A stretch of DNA of 64,000 bases from contig NZ_CP146101.1 in the NCBI RefSeq assembly GCF_037023745.1, forward strand, positions 434,001 through 498,000, given 5' to 3'. Position 1 is the first letter of the stretch; every line of letters starts with the position of its first letter. The DNA is from Streptomyces sp. SCSIO 30461 (lineage in GTDB: Bacteria; Actinomycetota; Actinomycetes; Streptomycetales; Streptomycetaceae). A program made the position numbers and the translations under genes. Below the pieces are notes generated by a model that was not told the origin of the DNA, did not search any database, and saw only the letters and a program-made list of their open reading frames with translations. This document shows positions 17,044-25,543 of the stretch, one piece after another.

Positions 17044-18273
17044 CTACTGCGCGGGGCCGACGGGCACGGAAGGTGCTTCCAGAGTCTCCTCGATGGCCGC
17101 TACAGCGTCGGCAAGCCGGCGGTAGACCTGTGCCGAACGCCCCATGCGCTTCAGGCCGTGCTGCAACGGATCGCGCATGTGCTTCTCACAGACGACGAAG
17201 TCCGCGTACCCGGCTGCGCAGGACAGGTAGATCATGTCCGTCAGGTCATTAGGTCGCCACGTCGTGCCCTTGTTGAGGTGCCGACTGTGGAGCATCTCCC
17301 GGAAGAGGCCGACGGCCGGGGACCCGCCGATGGCGCGCACCAGTCCCTTGAAGCCCCATTGCCGGAACAGCTCTGTCGAAACCCCCGCCGCAGCCGCCTC
17401 CTCAGCAAGGTCCTGCTGCAGATCCTTCACGATGTGGATGTCGATGGCCCTCCGCTTCTGCTGCGAGTCCTGATCCAGCTTGTCCAGCCAGTCACTGAAC
17501 CGTTGGCTCGCCGCCGTCCAGCCGGTGCCCGGCCCCTCCTCGACCCGCTCGGTGTCGAGCATGGTGTCGATGGAAGAGGCGGCAGCGATCAATGCCTTGG
17601 TCTGGAATGCCAACTGGCTCGGCAACGTCCGCGGCAGCTCGGAGCCAGTCCACCGGGTGGGCGAATAGAGGGCGTCCGGGTCGAGGGTGAAGACCGGAGC
17701 GGAGCGTACGTTGCGGGGTCGGTCTAGTCGGTGGCAGAAGGCATCGTGAAGCTCGTTCCGCCGGACCTGCAAGGGGTCGCGCATCTGCCATCCCCGGCTG
17801 TACTGCAAGACCGTGAGCCCAAGGTCGTAGCGCTTGTCCGTGCTGAACCGCTTGCCGGTCTCGTAGTAGTGGCCGGCAGAAGCAGGCAGGACAATCCGGC
17901 GTTGCTCAACCCATTCCATGAGCTTTCGGCCAGCAGCCTGGTTCTCCCCGCTGCTCTTCTGCTCGTCGTGGCAGGCGTTGCTCAGCGTGCTCCACTGGTT
18001 CTGGTCGAGGTACACGACGAGCCGTCCTGCCAGCTGATCACCGGCCCCTTCCAGCGGCATCTCGAAGAGAATCTGGTCGCCCGTCAGGGTGGTAGCGAGG
18101 AGGGCCCCGAAAGCCGGGCTGAAGTCCAGTCTGGCCACGACGCTCGTGTCCTCGAACGGGGAGGGGTCCAGCGGAAGCCGGGCCTCCTTCCCATCCGAGC
18201 GGGTGAAGACCGTGCACGACGCCGCGCGGTCCATCGTGATCAGCGTTATGGACAGCCTGCTCTCGTTTTCCAC
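17044..18273 (-). CDS. PIN-like domain protein, cargo beside the integrase
   Basis: About 409 residues from GTG 18273, chosen because upstream sequence in the same open frame is a duplicated integrase tail; the frame stays open to 18432. A variable N-terminal third is followed by VVYLDQNQWSTL (acidic residue at about 90), a motif of PIN-like nuclease domains. The far end reads NDLTDMIYLSCAAGYADFVV, the second acidic cluster of such domains. Proteins with this YLDQNxWS pattern are presumed RNases linked to phage defence or toxin functions; this is inference. It lies between integrase and att site, where no gene is required for integration. Confidence 0.65.
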   Translation of the reverse strand: MENESRLSITLITMDRAASCTVFTRSDGKEARLPLDPSPFEDTSVVARLDFSPAFGALLATTLTGDQILFEMPLEGAGDQLAGRLVVYLDQNQWSTLSNACHDEQKSSGENQAAGRKLMEWVEQRRIVLPASAGHYYETGKRFSTDKRYDLGLTVLQYSRGWQMRDPLQVRRNELHDAFCHRLDRPRNVRSAPVFTLDPDALYSPTRWTGSELPRTLPSQLAFQTKALIAAASSIDTMLDTERVEEGPGTGWTAASQRFSDWLDKLDQDSQQKRRAIDIHIVKDLQQDLAEEAAAAGVSTELFRQWGFKGLVRAIGGSPAVGLFREMLHSRHLNKGTTWRPNDLTDMIYLSCAAGYADFVVCEKHMRDPLQHGLKRMGRSAQVYRRLADAVAAIEETLEAPSVPVGPAQ

Positions 18274-18336
18274 GACAGCAATCTTGCGGTGCTTTTCGGC
18301 AGGGTGAAACCTGGTTGTTTCCTCGGTCTTCTCCTG

Positions 18337-18429
18337 GCGGGCGCGGGGCGCCAGCTGGGCCGCCGCTTCGGCGGCTGCCTGGTCGACCTCGGGGAGCATG
18401 CTCGTGTGCGTGTCCGAGGTCAACGTGAT
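18337..18429 (-). repeat. Duplicated 3' end of the integrase gene
   Basis: These 93 bp encode ITLTSDTHTSMLPEVDQAA and the following residues to PRAR. They are an imperfect copy (about 80% at DNA level) of 18,474-18,566 in the integrase gene, 137 bp away in the same direction. The copy runs without a stop into the PIN-like frame, which marks a recombination scar. Confidence 0.8.
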
Positions 18430-18443
18430 CACATCGGGTGCTA

Positions 18444-19973
18444 CTACGTCGCAGGGCCTACGGAGGCGGCCCTGCGGGCACGAGGTACCAGCTTGGCCGC
18501 GGCTTCTGCTGCGGCTTTATCGACCTCGGGGAGCAGGCTCGTATACGTGTCCGAGGTCAACGTGATCGTGGAGTGGCGCAGCGTCTCCTTGATCGTGTGG
18601 AGGTCACCCCCGCCGCCGTGGGTGAGGGTCGCGGAGACGTGCCGCAGGTCCCGAAGAGTGATGGGCGGCAGGCCGGTGCGCGCGAGGATGCGGCGGAAGG
18701 TCTCCGAGACGGTTTCGGGGTGGAGCCAGGAACCGTCCTCCTGGGTGAACACCTTTCCGGTGTCCTTCCACGCCGTGCCCCATTTCTTCCTCTCCTTGAG
18801 CTGGCGTTCGCGGTGCTCGCGGAGGACAGCCACGTTCAGGCTGTCGAGGGCGATGGTGGTGGCGCTTCCGTCGGTCTTGGGTGCGGACTCGTAGGGGTCC
18901 CAGCCGTCGACCACGATCTCCTTGGCTGGGGTGATCAACCCGGCGTCCAGGTCGACGTCGGCCCAGTCCTGGCCGACCGCTTCTCCCCGCCGAAGGCCGC
19001 GGGTGCCCGACAGATGGAAGAACGCATACAGTCGCTCACTCTCGGCCGCGTCGAGGAAGGCGCCGAACTGCTCCGGCGTCCACACCATGACGGCGGAGGG
19101 CTTCTCCCCGGTGGCACGCCATCGCGCGACGCGCTGCTCGGTCCACAGCAGCGGCTTTGGCCGCTTGCCGGACTCCAATTCGACGTGGGATGCCGGGTTG
19201 AACGTGATGAGCTGCTGGCTGATCGCTGCGTTCAGCGCCGCTCGTAGCGTCCGCCGGATGCTTTGCCGGGTGGCCGGCCCTGTCGGCTTCCGGAACGGCT
19301 TCATCTCGGCGAGCTTCGCCCGCTCGACGGCCAGCCGCGCCCGCTCGGCTGCGACTGGGCGCCCTGGCTTGCTGGGCTTGCACCGCGCGATCTGTTCGAG
19401 ACGGGCACGGTTCTCGGCCTCGACCACCTCATTCGCGTCGGCGATGGCGTCGAACATCTCCACCAGGTGGCCGACGGTGAGCCGGTCGAGGCGTATGTGG
19501 CCGATGCGCGGCTTGAGATGGACGCGGATATGGGAGGCGTAGCCGTTGGTCGTCGTTTTGCGCGTTTTCTTGGACGCTAGCCACTGGTCAAGCCATTCGC
19601 CCACGGTCCGGCGTCCTGTGAGGTCCAGACCGGCCCTGAGGCGGCGGCGGGTCTCCTCGACGTCGGGGAGGGGAGTCTTCTCGTCAGCGACCTGTTCAAG
19701 CAAGGACACGAGTCGTGCCACGTCGTCCGGATCCTCGGCGTCCGGGAGATTCATCAGCGCGCGGACGTGGTCGAGGTCGGCTTGCGCATCCTTGAGGCTT
19801 TCGTAGCCAGCCCGGCTGAAGGAGCGGCGGGTGCCGTCCTCGCGGGGCGGGAGTTCCTGGCGTATGGAGTACGAGCCGTGCTTACGGTTGGTGAGCTTGG
19901 GGCAGGACTTGCCGAGCGGTTTGCCGGTCCTGGGGTCGCGGCAGTAGCAGCGGCGGTGGGTGGAGCCCTTCAA
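18444..19973 (-). CDS. int: Tyrosine site-specific integrase of element A
   Basis: 509 residues starting with TTG, preceded by GAGGAA. An N-terminal zinc-ribbon-like region (CYCRDP...KSCPKL) is followed by a SAM-like core-binding domain and a catalytic domain with Arg in GTRGLRRGEAVG, LRDLRHVSATLTHGGGG (the usual His before DLRH is Arg here), HSTITLTSD and the nucleophile Tyr in SDTYTSLLPEV. It should catalyse integration into and, with an excisionase, excision from tRNA-Lys. The TTG overlaps the TGA of the upstream regulator, so both are coupled. It is transcribed towards attL, as usual for such elements. Confidence 0.92.
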   Translation of the reverse strand: MKGSTHRRCYCRDPRTGKPLGKSCPKLTNRKHGSYSIRQELPPREDGTRRSFSRAGYESLKDAQADLDHVRALMNLPDAEDPDDVARLVSLLEQVADEKTPLPDVEETRRRLRAGLDLTGRRTVGEWLDQWLASKKTRKTTTNGYASHIRVHLKPRIGHIRLDRLTVGHLVEMFDAIADANEVVEAENRARLEQIARCKPSKPGRPVAAERARLAVERAKLAEMKPFRKPTGPATRQSIRRTLRAALNAAISQQLITFNPASHVELESGKRPKPLLWTEQRVARWRATGEKPSAVMVWTPEQFGAFLDAAESERLYAFFHLSGTRGLRRGEAVGQDWADVDLDAGLITPAKEIVVDGWDPYESAPKTDGSATTIALDSLNVAVLREHRERQLKERKKWGTAWKDTGKVFTQEDGSWLHPETVSETFRRILARTGLPPITLRDLRHVSATLTHGGGGDLHTIKETLRHSTITLTSDTYTSLLPEVDKAAAEAAAKLVPRARRAASVGPAT

Positions 19974-20653
19974 AGGCGTTCCTCCGGGGTGGTGTCGGTA
20001 TCAGGTGCGGGCGGGTCGACGTCGCCCAGTACGGGTGGCAGGTCGGGTGGGGTGGCTCCCTCGTCGCGGATGTCCCGGCGGAGATGGCGGAGGTTGTACT
20101 TGGCGGAGATGGCCTGGTCGCCGTATTCGGTCCGCCTGCGCTCGGCTTCTTCCTGCTGGGCGCGGCTGGTGGCCGTCTTGGCGGTGAACCGTGCCCGTTC
20201 TTCCTCTTCGAGCGCGACGAGCGCGGTGCGCACGAGGCTTGCGTGAAGCTCGAAGTCGGGTACCAAGCCCGCGTCGTATTCGGGCACCTCCTGCTCGCCG
20301 GTGAAGCGCCGTAGGGCGTCCCAGGTGGGCACGAGGCGTTGGAACGGGAGTTCCTGGGTCTGATCGACGTATCCGACCGGGAAGATCAGGCAGACCGGGT
20401 ACGTCTCCAGGGCGGCGGCGAGGACCATGATGTCCACCAGCGGAAGGCTGGCCCGGCGTCCGGACTCCATGTTGGCGATCACGTTGCGCGGGATCGGGTG
20501 CCCGAGCCTCTCGCACTGGTCCGCCAGCTCCTGTGCGCTCCACCCCATCTCCTTCCTCCGTCGCCGGACTTCGCCGGCCACGTTGGCCTTGATCCGGTCC
20601 ACCCACTCCGGGAAGTCGTCGTCCTCTTCATCATCCAAACCGCGTTGTGTCAT
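19970..20653 (-). CDS. Cro/CI-family (XRE) regulator coupled to the integrase
   Basis: 227 residues. HTH_3-type DNA-binding domain at residues about 25-85 (VRRRRKEMGWSAQELADQCE ... VIANMESGRR), followed by a charged helical C-terminal region. It overlaps the integrase start, so it is likely the element's maintenance repressor controlling integration and the divergent xis-DUF3631 operon. There is no ribosome site before the ATG, and a TACTGT box ends about 8 bp upstream, suggesting a leaderless transcript. Confidence 0.82.
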   Translation of the reverse strand: MTQRGLDDEEDDDFPEWVDRIKANVAGEVRRRRKEMGWSAQELADQCERLGHPIPRNVIANMESGRRASLPLVDIMVLAAALETYPVCLIFPVGYVDQTQELPFQRLVPTWDALRRFTGEQEVPEYDAGLVPDFELHASLVRTALVALEEEERARFTAKTATSRAQQEEAERRRTEYGDQAISAKYNLRHLRRDIRDEGATPPDLPPVLGDVDPPAPDTDTTPEERL

Positions 20654-20747
20654 GCAGACACAGTAGCTCGCCCATGATGGTTACTAGACGCCTGGAGCCG
20701 GACGTGATGCGCATGTTCGCCGAGGGCTGTGACGAGAGGAGCGCTGC

Positions 20748-20978
20748 GTGCGCGATGACGCGATGGCCGACGAGTCGAAGGGGATGAGCCGCGAGGAGCT
20801 GTTGGCCCTTCCTGTCGCAGTTGACCTGGACACAGGCAACCGCGCGCTGGGTCTGGGGCGGAGCAAGGGCTACGAGCTGGCCAAGCGGGGCGAGTATCCG
20901 TGCAAGGTGCTGCGCCTGGGCAAGGCGTACCGCGTGGTGACCGCGGATCTGCTGAACCTGTTGGGGCTGGCAGCGTGA
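20748..20978 (+). CDS. Excisionase-like small DNA-binding protein
   Basis: 76 residues. GTG start chosen because GAGAGGAG stands seven bases before it; later ATGs have no ribosome site. A compact winged-helix pattern, ALGLGRSKGYELAKRGEYPC followed by KVLRLGKAYRVV, matches excise/MerR-like recombination directionality factors. It diverges from the regulator and integrase genes, so the intergenic 94 bp should hold both promoters. Predicted role: bend att DNA for excision; this is inference from family and position. Confidence 0.7.
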   Translation: MRDDAMADESKGMSREELLALPVAVDLDTGNRALGLGRSKGYELAKRGEYPCKVLRLGKAYRVVTADLLNLLGLAA

Positions 20979-21101
20979 GGGCGAAGCAAGGTAGCAGGCG
21001 GTTCTGCGCTGGGCTGACACAGAAGCGCTGGACTGTGGCACGGCGTGGACGTACTGTCCGTGGTCGCTCGCGGTGCCAACACTCCCGCGAGAAAGGGGAG
21101 A

Positions 21102-21127
21102 GCCTCCGGCGGTGCAACGCCGGAGGC
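21102..21127 (+). promoter_or_regulatory. Leader hairpin with GTGCAA loop before the DUF3631 gene
   Basis: A perfect 10-bp stem (GCCTCCGGCG / CGCCGGAGGC) encloses the loop GTGCAA. Flanking GGGGAG and CTCCCC could extend it. It stands 85 bp before the DUF3631 start, where the region 20,979-21,211 shows no gene. It could be an attenuator or RNA-binding site; this is inference. Confidence 0.45.
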
Positions 21128-21211
21128 CCTGAGACTCCCCAGCAATCCCATGAGAACCGACCCGGCGGCAGGGGCGTGCAAGCCCGACACCGCCAGACGA
21201 GGAGCCGCCCA

Positions 21212-22516
21212 GTGCAACCCGAGAATCCCGAGTCCTATTCCGCCTCTGCCCGGGCGGCCTGGCCCGCCACAGCCGTCCCCGGCCAGCCCGGGGCCCACCT
21301 GTGCCCCGCGCAGGCCGACGGTGCCGCAGCGGACCTGATCGACGGTACGTCCGATGGCAGCGCCGGCGCGGCGTATCCGGCGAGGGGCCTGGAGCCCATC
21401 CCCGACGCGGAGCCGACACCGGGCTCGGAGCTGCTGGACGAACTGCGCTCTCAGATGGCCCAGTTCGTGATCCCGCCCTCATCCGAGGCGCTGGACGCGA
21501 TCACCCTGTGGGTGGCGGCGACGCAGCTCCAGCCCGCGTGGCAGCACGCCCCACGGCTGGCGGTGGTGGGGCCGGCGAAGCGGTGCGGGAAGTCGCGGCT
21601 GCTGGACGTGCTGACCGAGACGGTCCATGAGCCGATGCTCACCATCAACACCACACCAGCGGCCATCTTCCGCTCGATCAAAGAGGAGGAGCCGCCGACG
21701 CTGCTGGTGGACGAGGCCGACACCATCTTCGGCCCCAAGGTCGCGGAGAAGAACGAGGAGACGCGCGGGCTTCTCAACGCCGGTCATCAGCGCGGCCGGT
21801 ACGTCACACGGGTCGTCGGCAACGACCACACCCCGCACAAGTTCGCCACCTTCGCCATGGCGGCCATCGCGGGCATCGGGGATCTGCCGGACACGATCAT
21901 GGACCGGTCGGTGGTGATCCGCATGCGGCGCCGGGCCGAGGGCGAGAAGGTCAAGCCCTTCCGCTCCCGCCGGGACATCCCGGCCCTGCGCGAGCTGCGC
22001 GACCGCATCCGTACCTGGGCCCTCCCGCTGCTGGAGGACGCCGCGAGCCTGGAGCCGGAGATGCCGGTCGAGGACCGGGCTGCCGACACCTGGGAGCCTC
22101 TGGTGATCGTCGCCGACCTGGCCGGCGGTCGCTGGCCACGGATCGCGCGGATCGCGTGCGCGCGGATGGTCGCCGCCGAAGTGGCGGCCGAGGAGGACCA
22201 CCCCAGCGGGGCGCGCATCCTCGCCGACATCCGGCGGGTCTTCTTCGCCCAGCGGGAGGCGGACAGCCTCTCCACCGAGGACCTCCTGCACTACCTGAAC
22301 GCCGACGCCGAAGCCCCGTGGGGAGAGCGAGGGCGCTACGGCCTGACATCCCGGGAACTCAGCGCGATGCTGCGCGACTACGACATCCGGCCCGGCAACG
22401 TGCGCATGGCCGACCGGACGCAGCGCAAGGGCTACACGCGCAACAAGTTCCTCGACGCGTGGCGGCGGTACTGCCCCACCGTCCACCCGGTCGACGCTCC
22501 TCGCGGCGAAGTCTGA
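21212..22516 (+). CDS. DUF3631 P-loop ATPase of the element
   Basis: 434 residues from GTG 21212, chosen because GAGGAG precedes it by seven bases; the frame is open far upstream but without coding character. A disordered start is followed by an ATPase part with VVGPAKRCGKSRLLDVL (Walker A about residue 125), PTLLVDEADTIFG (Walker B) and DRSVVIRMRRR (sensor/arginine finger region). The C-terminal DUF3631 part ends in a winged-helix-like stretch (GLTSRELSAMLRDYDIRPGN). Such proteins are common in actinomycete integrative elements and plasmids and may drive replication initiation or DNA unwinding; exact role unknown. Confidence 0.82.
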   Translation: MQPENPESYSASARAAWPATAVPGQPGAHLCPAQADGAAADLIDGTSDGSAGAAYPARGLEPIPDAEPTPGSELLDELRSQMAQFVIPPSSEALDAITLWVAATQLQPAWQHAPRLAVVGPAKRCGKSRLLDVLTETVHEPMLTINTTPAAIFRSIKEEEPPTLLVDEADTIFGPKVAEKNEETRGLLNAGHQRGRYVTRVVGNDHTPHKFATFAMAAIAGIGDLPDTIMDRSVVIRMRRRAEGEKVKPFRSRRDIPALRELRDRIRTWALPLLEDAASLEPEMPVEDRAADTWEPLVIVADLAGGRWPRIARIACARMVAAEVAAEEDHPSGARILADIRRVFFAQREADSLSTEDLLHYLNADAEAPWGERGRYGLTSRELSAMLRDYDIRPGNVRMADRTQRKGYTRNKFLDAWRRYCPTVHPVDAPRGEV

Positions 22517-22531
22517 CCCCACCTCCCAGGT

Positions 22532-22612
22532 TTGCCGTACTTGCCGTCCCTGCCGTGATCTCGCAGGTCAGAGCACACACCGGCAAGACGGCAGCCGAGG
22601 GCAAGACGGCAA
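22532..22612. repeat. Iteron-like TTGCCGT / ACGGCAA repeats after the DUF3631 gene
   Basis: TTGCCGT at 22,532 and 22,541 and CTGCCGT at 22,550 form a 9-bp-period array; inverted copies ACGGCAG (22,588) and ACGGCAA (22,606) follow. The cluster begins 15 bp after the DUF3631 stop. It resembles binding arrays of replication proteins. The remaining gap up to 22,956 holds no gene. Confidence 0.5.
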
Positions 22613-22796
22613 CGCAAACGTCTCCGCACGTGTAGCCAGCCAAAGACAGCGTCCAGATCCGTCTTGCCCCGTCCCAGGCGTCCTCGCCGTATCGCCGCAG
22701 GTCACAGTCCTGCTCGCCGGGACGGCTTCCGTAACGCAGCCGTCCCGGCAGGGGCAAGCCGCCCCCGGACAGAGCCCGGACCGGGAGCTGCCACTA

Positions 22797-22817
22797 CTTG
22801 TCCCGAGTCGGGACAAG
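22797..22817. promoter_or_regulatory. 21-bp interrupted palindrome
   Basis: Perfect 10-bp arms (CTTGTCCCGA / TCGGGACAAG) around a single G in the gap between the DUF3631 gene and the IS110 transposase. It could be an operator or short hairpin; no gene starts close by. Confidence 0.4.
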
Positions 22818-22956
22818 ACGCTGGCGCTGCCCGCCGAGACGGCACGTTCGGATCGCTGCCGTCCCGCGCTGACCGGAAAACTCGGGGGTTCGACGGGCAT
22901 GGCGATGTGGCCCCTGGGGCTGTGCCGACGGGGTTGAGGGGCGGTGCGGTGGTGTG

Positions 22957-24306
22957 TCAGGCGCCTGCCGGGGTGAGGGTGACGTCGTGGCCGAGGGCGG
23001 TGAGCTGGCGGACGAGGTCGCGGGTCTTGCGGGCGGGATCGAGGTTCTTGGTGTGCCAGTCGGGGCCGAGGTCGCGGTAGCGGGCGGTGGGGTCGTTCAG
23101 GAGGTGCCAGACCGTGACCAGGATGGAGCGGGCGACGGCGACCAGTGCTTTGAGGTGGCCTCGGCGTTTGACGATGCGGCGGTAGCGGGCGCCGAGGAAG
23201 GTGTCGGTGCGGGCGGCGGAGATGGCGGCTTCGCCGAGTGCTCCGCGCAGCCAGGGGTTGCCTTTGCCGGCGGGTCCGGAGGTGTTCTTCGGGCCGGACT
23301 GGAAGGTGCGTGGGGATAGGCGGGCCCAGGAGGCCAGGTGGTCGGCGGTGGGGAACACGCTCATGTCGGTGCCGATCTCGGCGAGGATGACCTGGGCGGT
23401 GGCCGGTCCCACCCCGGGGATCTCGTCCAGGCGCTCGACGTCGGTCAGCGGCATCAGCATGCCCTGACCGGGCCGGTCGTCGTCCCTGTCACCGTCCCTG
23501 TCGTCGTGGGTCGTGGACAGCTCGGTGAGACGGGTGGTGATGCGGGCGGTGAGCTTGTCGATCTGCATGGTGAGGTAGTCGACGGTGTCCAGCAGCATCC
23601 GCAGCATGAACGCGTGGTGTTCCTCGAACCCGCCCGCCAGTGCCTCTTGAAGGGCCTGGGGGCTGGCTTTGATGGTGCCGTGTGCCAGGTCGGCCAGGGC
23701 CCTGGGGCTGCGTTCGCCCGCGATCAGCGCCTCGAGCATCGCGCGGCCGGAGACGCCGAAGATGTCGGAGATCACCGAGGACAGCTTGATCTGCGCGTCC
23801 TCCAGGAGCTTCTCCGCGCGCTGCTTGTGCCGGGTGCGCTCGTGGGTGAGGACCGCGCGGGAACGGGTCAGGTCCCGCAGCTCCCGCACCGGCTTTGGCG
23901 GCACGAACGAGGCTCTGAGCATGCCGCGTTCGGCGAGCTTGGCCAGCCACACCGCATCGAGCCTGTCGGTCTTCGGGCGGCCAGGCACGTTCTTCACGTC
24001 ACGCGCGTTGACCAGCCAGCATTCAAGCCCCCGCGCCTCCAGGAGAAAGAAGAACGGCTTCCAGTACGTCGAGGTCGCTTCCATGACCACCCGGGTGACG
24101 CCCTGGCATATCAGGTGGTCCGCGAGATCCAGGATGGCGCCGCTGGTCGCGGCCACGTGCCACACACGCTGTACTCTCCGGCCGGGCTTGTCCTCGTGCG
24201 GCACCCGGGTGCACACCATCCCGGATGCCTTGGCGATATCGATCGCCGCGACCCGCTCCACCAGCTCCGGTCCCTGCTCGCTCTCCTCGGCATCCGTCTC
24301 CGCCAC
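22957..24306 (-). CDS. IS110-family transposase (DEDD)
   Basis: 449 residues. The N-terminal RuvC-like DEDD domain has VAAIDIAKASG (first D), VVMEATSTYWKP (E) and KNVPGRPKTDRLDAVWLAK (last D pair). The C-terminal Tnp_20 domain contains DEIPGVGPATAQVILAEIG and a serine in NTSGPAGKGNPWLR. IS110 elements lack long inverted repeats and transpose with a bridge RNA made from their non-coding end. The element's limits cannot be fixed here; the insertion lies between the DUF3631 and DUF2637 genes. An acidic run (HDDRDGDRDDDRPG) is an internal expansion. Confidence 0.93.
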   Translation of the reverse strand: MAETDAEESEQGPELVERVAAIDIAKASGMVCTRVPHEDKPGRRVQRVWHVAATSGAILDLADHLICQGVTRVVMEATSTYWKPFFFLLEARGLECWLVNARDVKNVPGRPKTDRLDAVWLAKLAERGMLRASFVPPKPVRELRDLTRSRAVLTHERTRHKQRAEKLLEDAQIKLSSVISDIFGVSGRAMLEALIAGERSPRALADLAHGTIKASPQALQEALAGGFEEHHAFMLRMLLDTVDYLTMQIDKLTARITTRLTELSTTHDDRDGDRDDDRPGQGMLMPLTDVERLDEIPGVGPATAQVILAEIGTDMSVFPTADHLASWARLSPRTFQSGPKNTSGPAGKGNPWLRGALGEAAISAARTDTFLGARYRRIVKRRGHLKALVAVARSILVTVWHLLNDPTARYRDLGPDWHTKNLDPARKTRDLVRQLTALGHDVTLTPAGA

Positions 24307-24498
24307 GGGCGCGTGCCCCTTCCCCCTCGTTCCGTTCGTACAGGCGGCGCCCGCCCCAAGGGGCCACGGGGAAGACGAAATCTGACCGGCGTGCTCTACG
24401 GCAACAAGGCAAGGCCCCGCAGCGGCCCCTGCACCAGACTGACCTACGGGCTTGGTGTCCCAACGAGCAACCGGAGTCGGCGAGCGGGCGCCGCGATC

Positions 24499-24615
24499 AT
24501 GTTTTCACGCCGGCAAGGCGTTCCCCGACAGGGACCAGAAGGGCTGACCTGCACGTGCAACGGCCGAGACGGCAAAGACGCCCCACACCACTACCCCCAG
24601 GAGCTTCCCGCTTGA
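24499..24615 (+). CDS. Possible 38-residue protein coupled to the DUF2637 gene
   Basis: A short frame (MFSRRQGVPRQGPEG ... PHHYPQELPA) ends in TGA that overlaps the TTG start of the DUF2637 gene. Two Cys lie in TCTCNGRDGK. Overlap supports coupling, but there is no clear ribosome site and the IS110 end may have disturbed the region. Low confidence. Confidence 0.3.
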   Translation: MFSRRQGVPRQGPEGLTCTCNGRDGKDAPHHYPQELPA

Positions 24616-25466
24616 CCGCCCCGCACCTCGCCGCGCAAGCACCGCAGCCACGAGACGACGCCCGTAGCGAAGGGCAGCCGAAGAAGCGTGCTGACGCCGA
24701 GCAGCTCGCGCTTGGCGCGGCCGGCATCGTCATCGTCGCCCTGACAGCTGGAGCGTTCTGGCTTTCCTACGCGCACCTCGCCGACGTCGCCGGCCAGCAT
24801 GGGCTCGGCGCATCCCCGATCCGCCGGTGGGCTTGGCCCGCCACCCTGGACGCGTTCATCGTCGCGGGCGAACTACTCATGCTGCGCGCAGCGCTGCGCC
24901 GCACAACCGACCTCTGGGCGATCGCCGTGACCGCTGCCGGATCGGTCGGCTCCATCGCGTTGAACGTCGCCGGGGTCAGCGGCACGGACAACGCGCGCAG
25001 CGTCCCGCTCCTCGACTACGTGGTCGCGGCCGTTCCTCCAGCCGCCGCGATGGTCGCCTTCGGCGTCCTGATGCGACAGATTCACCAGCTCGTCGCACCA
25101 GCCGCCGACCCCTCGGACACCGATTCCGTACACGCGCGGAAACAGCCGGTCGATGACTTCAGCGTCAGCCGTCAGCCGGACGCCGCTGCTGACGGTCCGC
25201 AAGCCTTCGGTGACGAGCGGACGGAACCTACGTCCCAGGTGCCAGAAGCCAAACCGACCGGTGGCCGTCCGCCCAAGGCGACCATCGCGGAGCTGGCGGA
25301 CATCGGCCGGGCCACCGGTCACCAGCACGGCAAACTCACGCGTGGCCTTCTCCGAGCGGCCGTCAAGGACCGAGACCTGACGATCGGCAGTGAGCGGCAG
25401 ACCGAGGTCATGGAGCTGCTTCGGCCGGAACTCGAAGCCGCAGGCGTCGAGGTCTCCAAGCGCTGA
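24612..25466 (+). CDS. DUF2637 membrane protein (element transfer/spread type)
   Basis: 284 residues from TTG 24612, preceded by CAGGAG at eight bases. Four hydrophobic segments between residues about 35 and 160 (IVIVALTAGAFWLSYAHLA; WPATLDAFIVAGELLMLRAA; IAVTAAGSVGSIALNVAG; YVVAAVPPAAAMVAFGVLM) are followed by a charged cytoplasmic tail with a winged-helix-like C-terminus (GGRPPKATIAELADIGRATG). DUF2637 proteins are usual in actinomycete conjugative plasmids and elements near spread or transfer genes. Confidence 0.82.
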   Translation: MTAPHLAAQAPQPRDDARSEGQPKKRADAEQLALGAAGIVIVALTAGAFWLSYAHLADVAGQHGLGASPIRRWAWPATLDAFIVAGELLMLRAALRRTTDLWAIAVTAAGSVGSIALNVAGVSGTDNARSVPLLDYVVAAVPPAAAMVAFGVLMRQIHQLVAPAADPSDTDSVHARKQPVDDFSVSRQPDAAADGPQAFGDERTEPTSQVPEAKPTGGRPPKATIAELADIGRATGHQHGKLTRGLLRAAVKDRDLTIGSERQTEVMELLRPELEAAGVEVSKR

Positions 25467-25480
25467 CGCCGGACCCGTTC

Positions 25481-25507
25481 GGGTGACCGGAACCCTTCCG
25501 GTCACCC
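25481..25507. promoter_or_regulatory. Perfect hairpin before mobC, candidate oriT inverted repeat
   Basis: The arms GGGTGACCGGAA and TTCCGGTCACCC are fully complementary with a three-base loop. They lie 14 bp after the DUF2637 stop and 37 bp before the MobC start. Relaxase target sites usually carry such a repeat beside the nick; a plain terminator is the alternative because no T-run follows. Confidence 0.45.
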
Positions 25508-25543
25508 GCGCACCCGCCAACCGCCCAGCAGATTTGCACACCT

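Noticed and set aside
23338..24615. 425-codon plus-strand frame opposite the IS110 transposase
   Set aside because: Antisense shadow; only its last 38 codons may be a real short gene.
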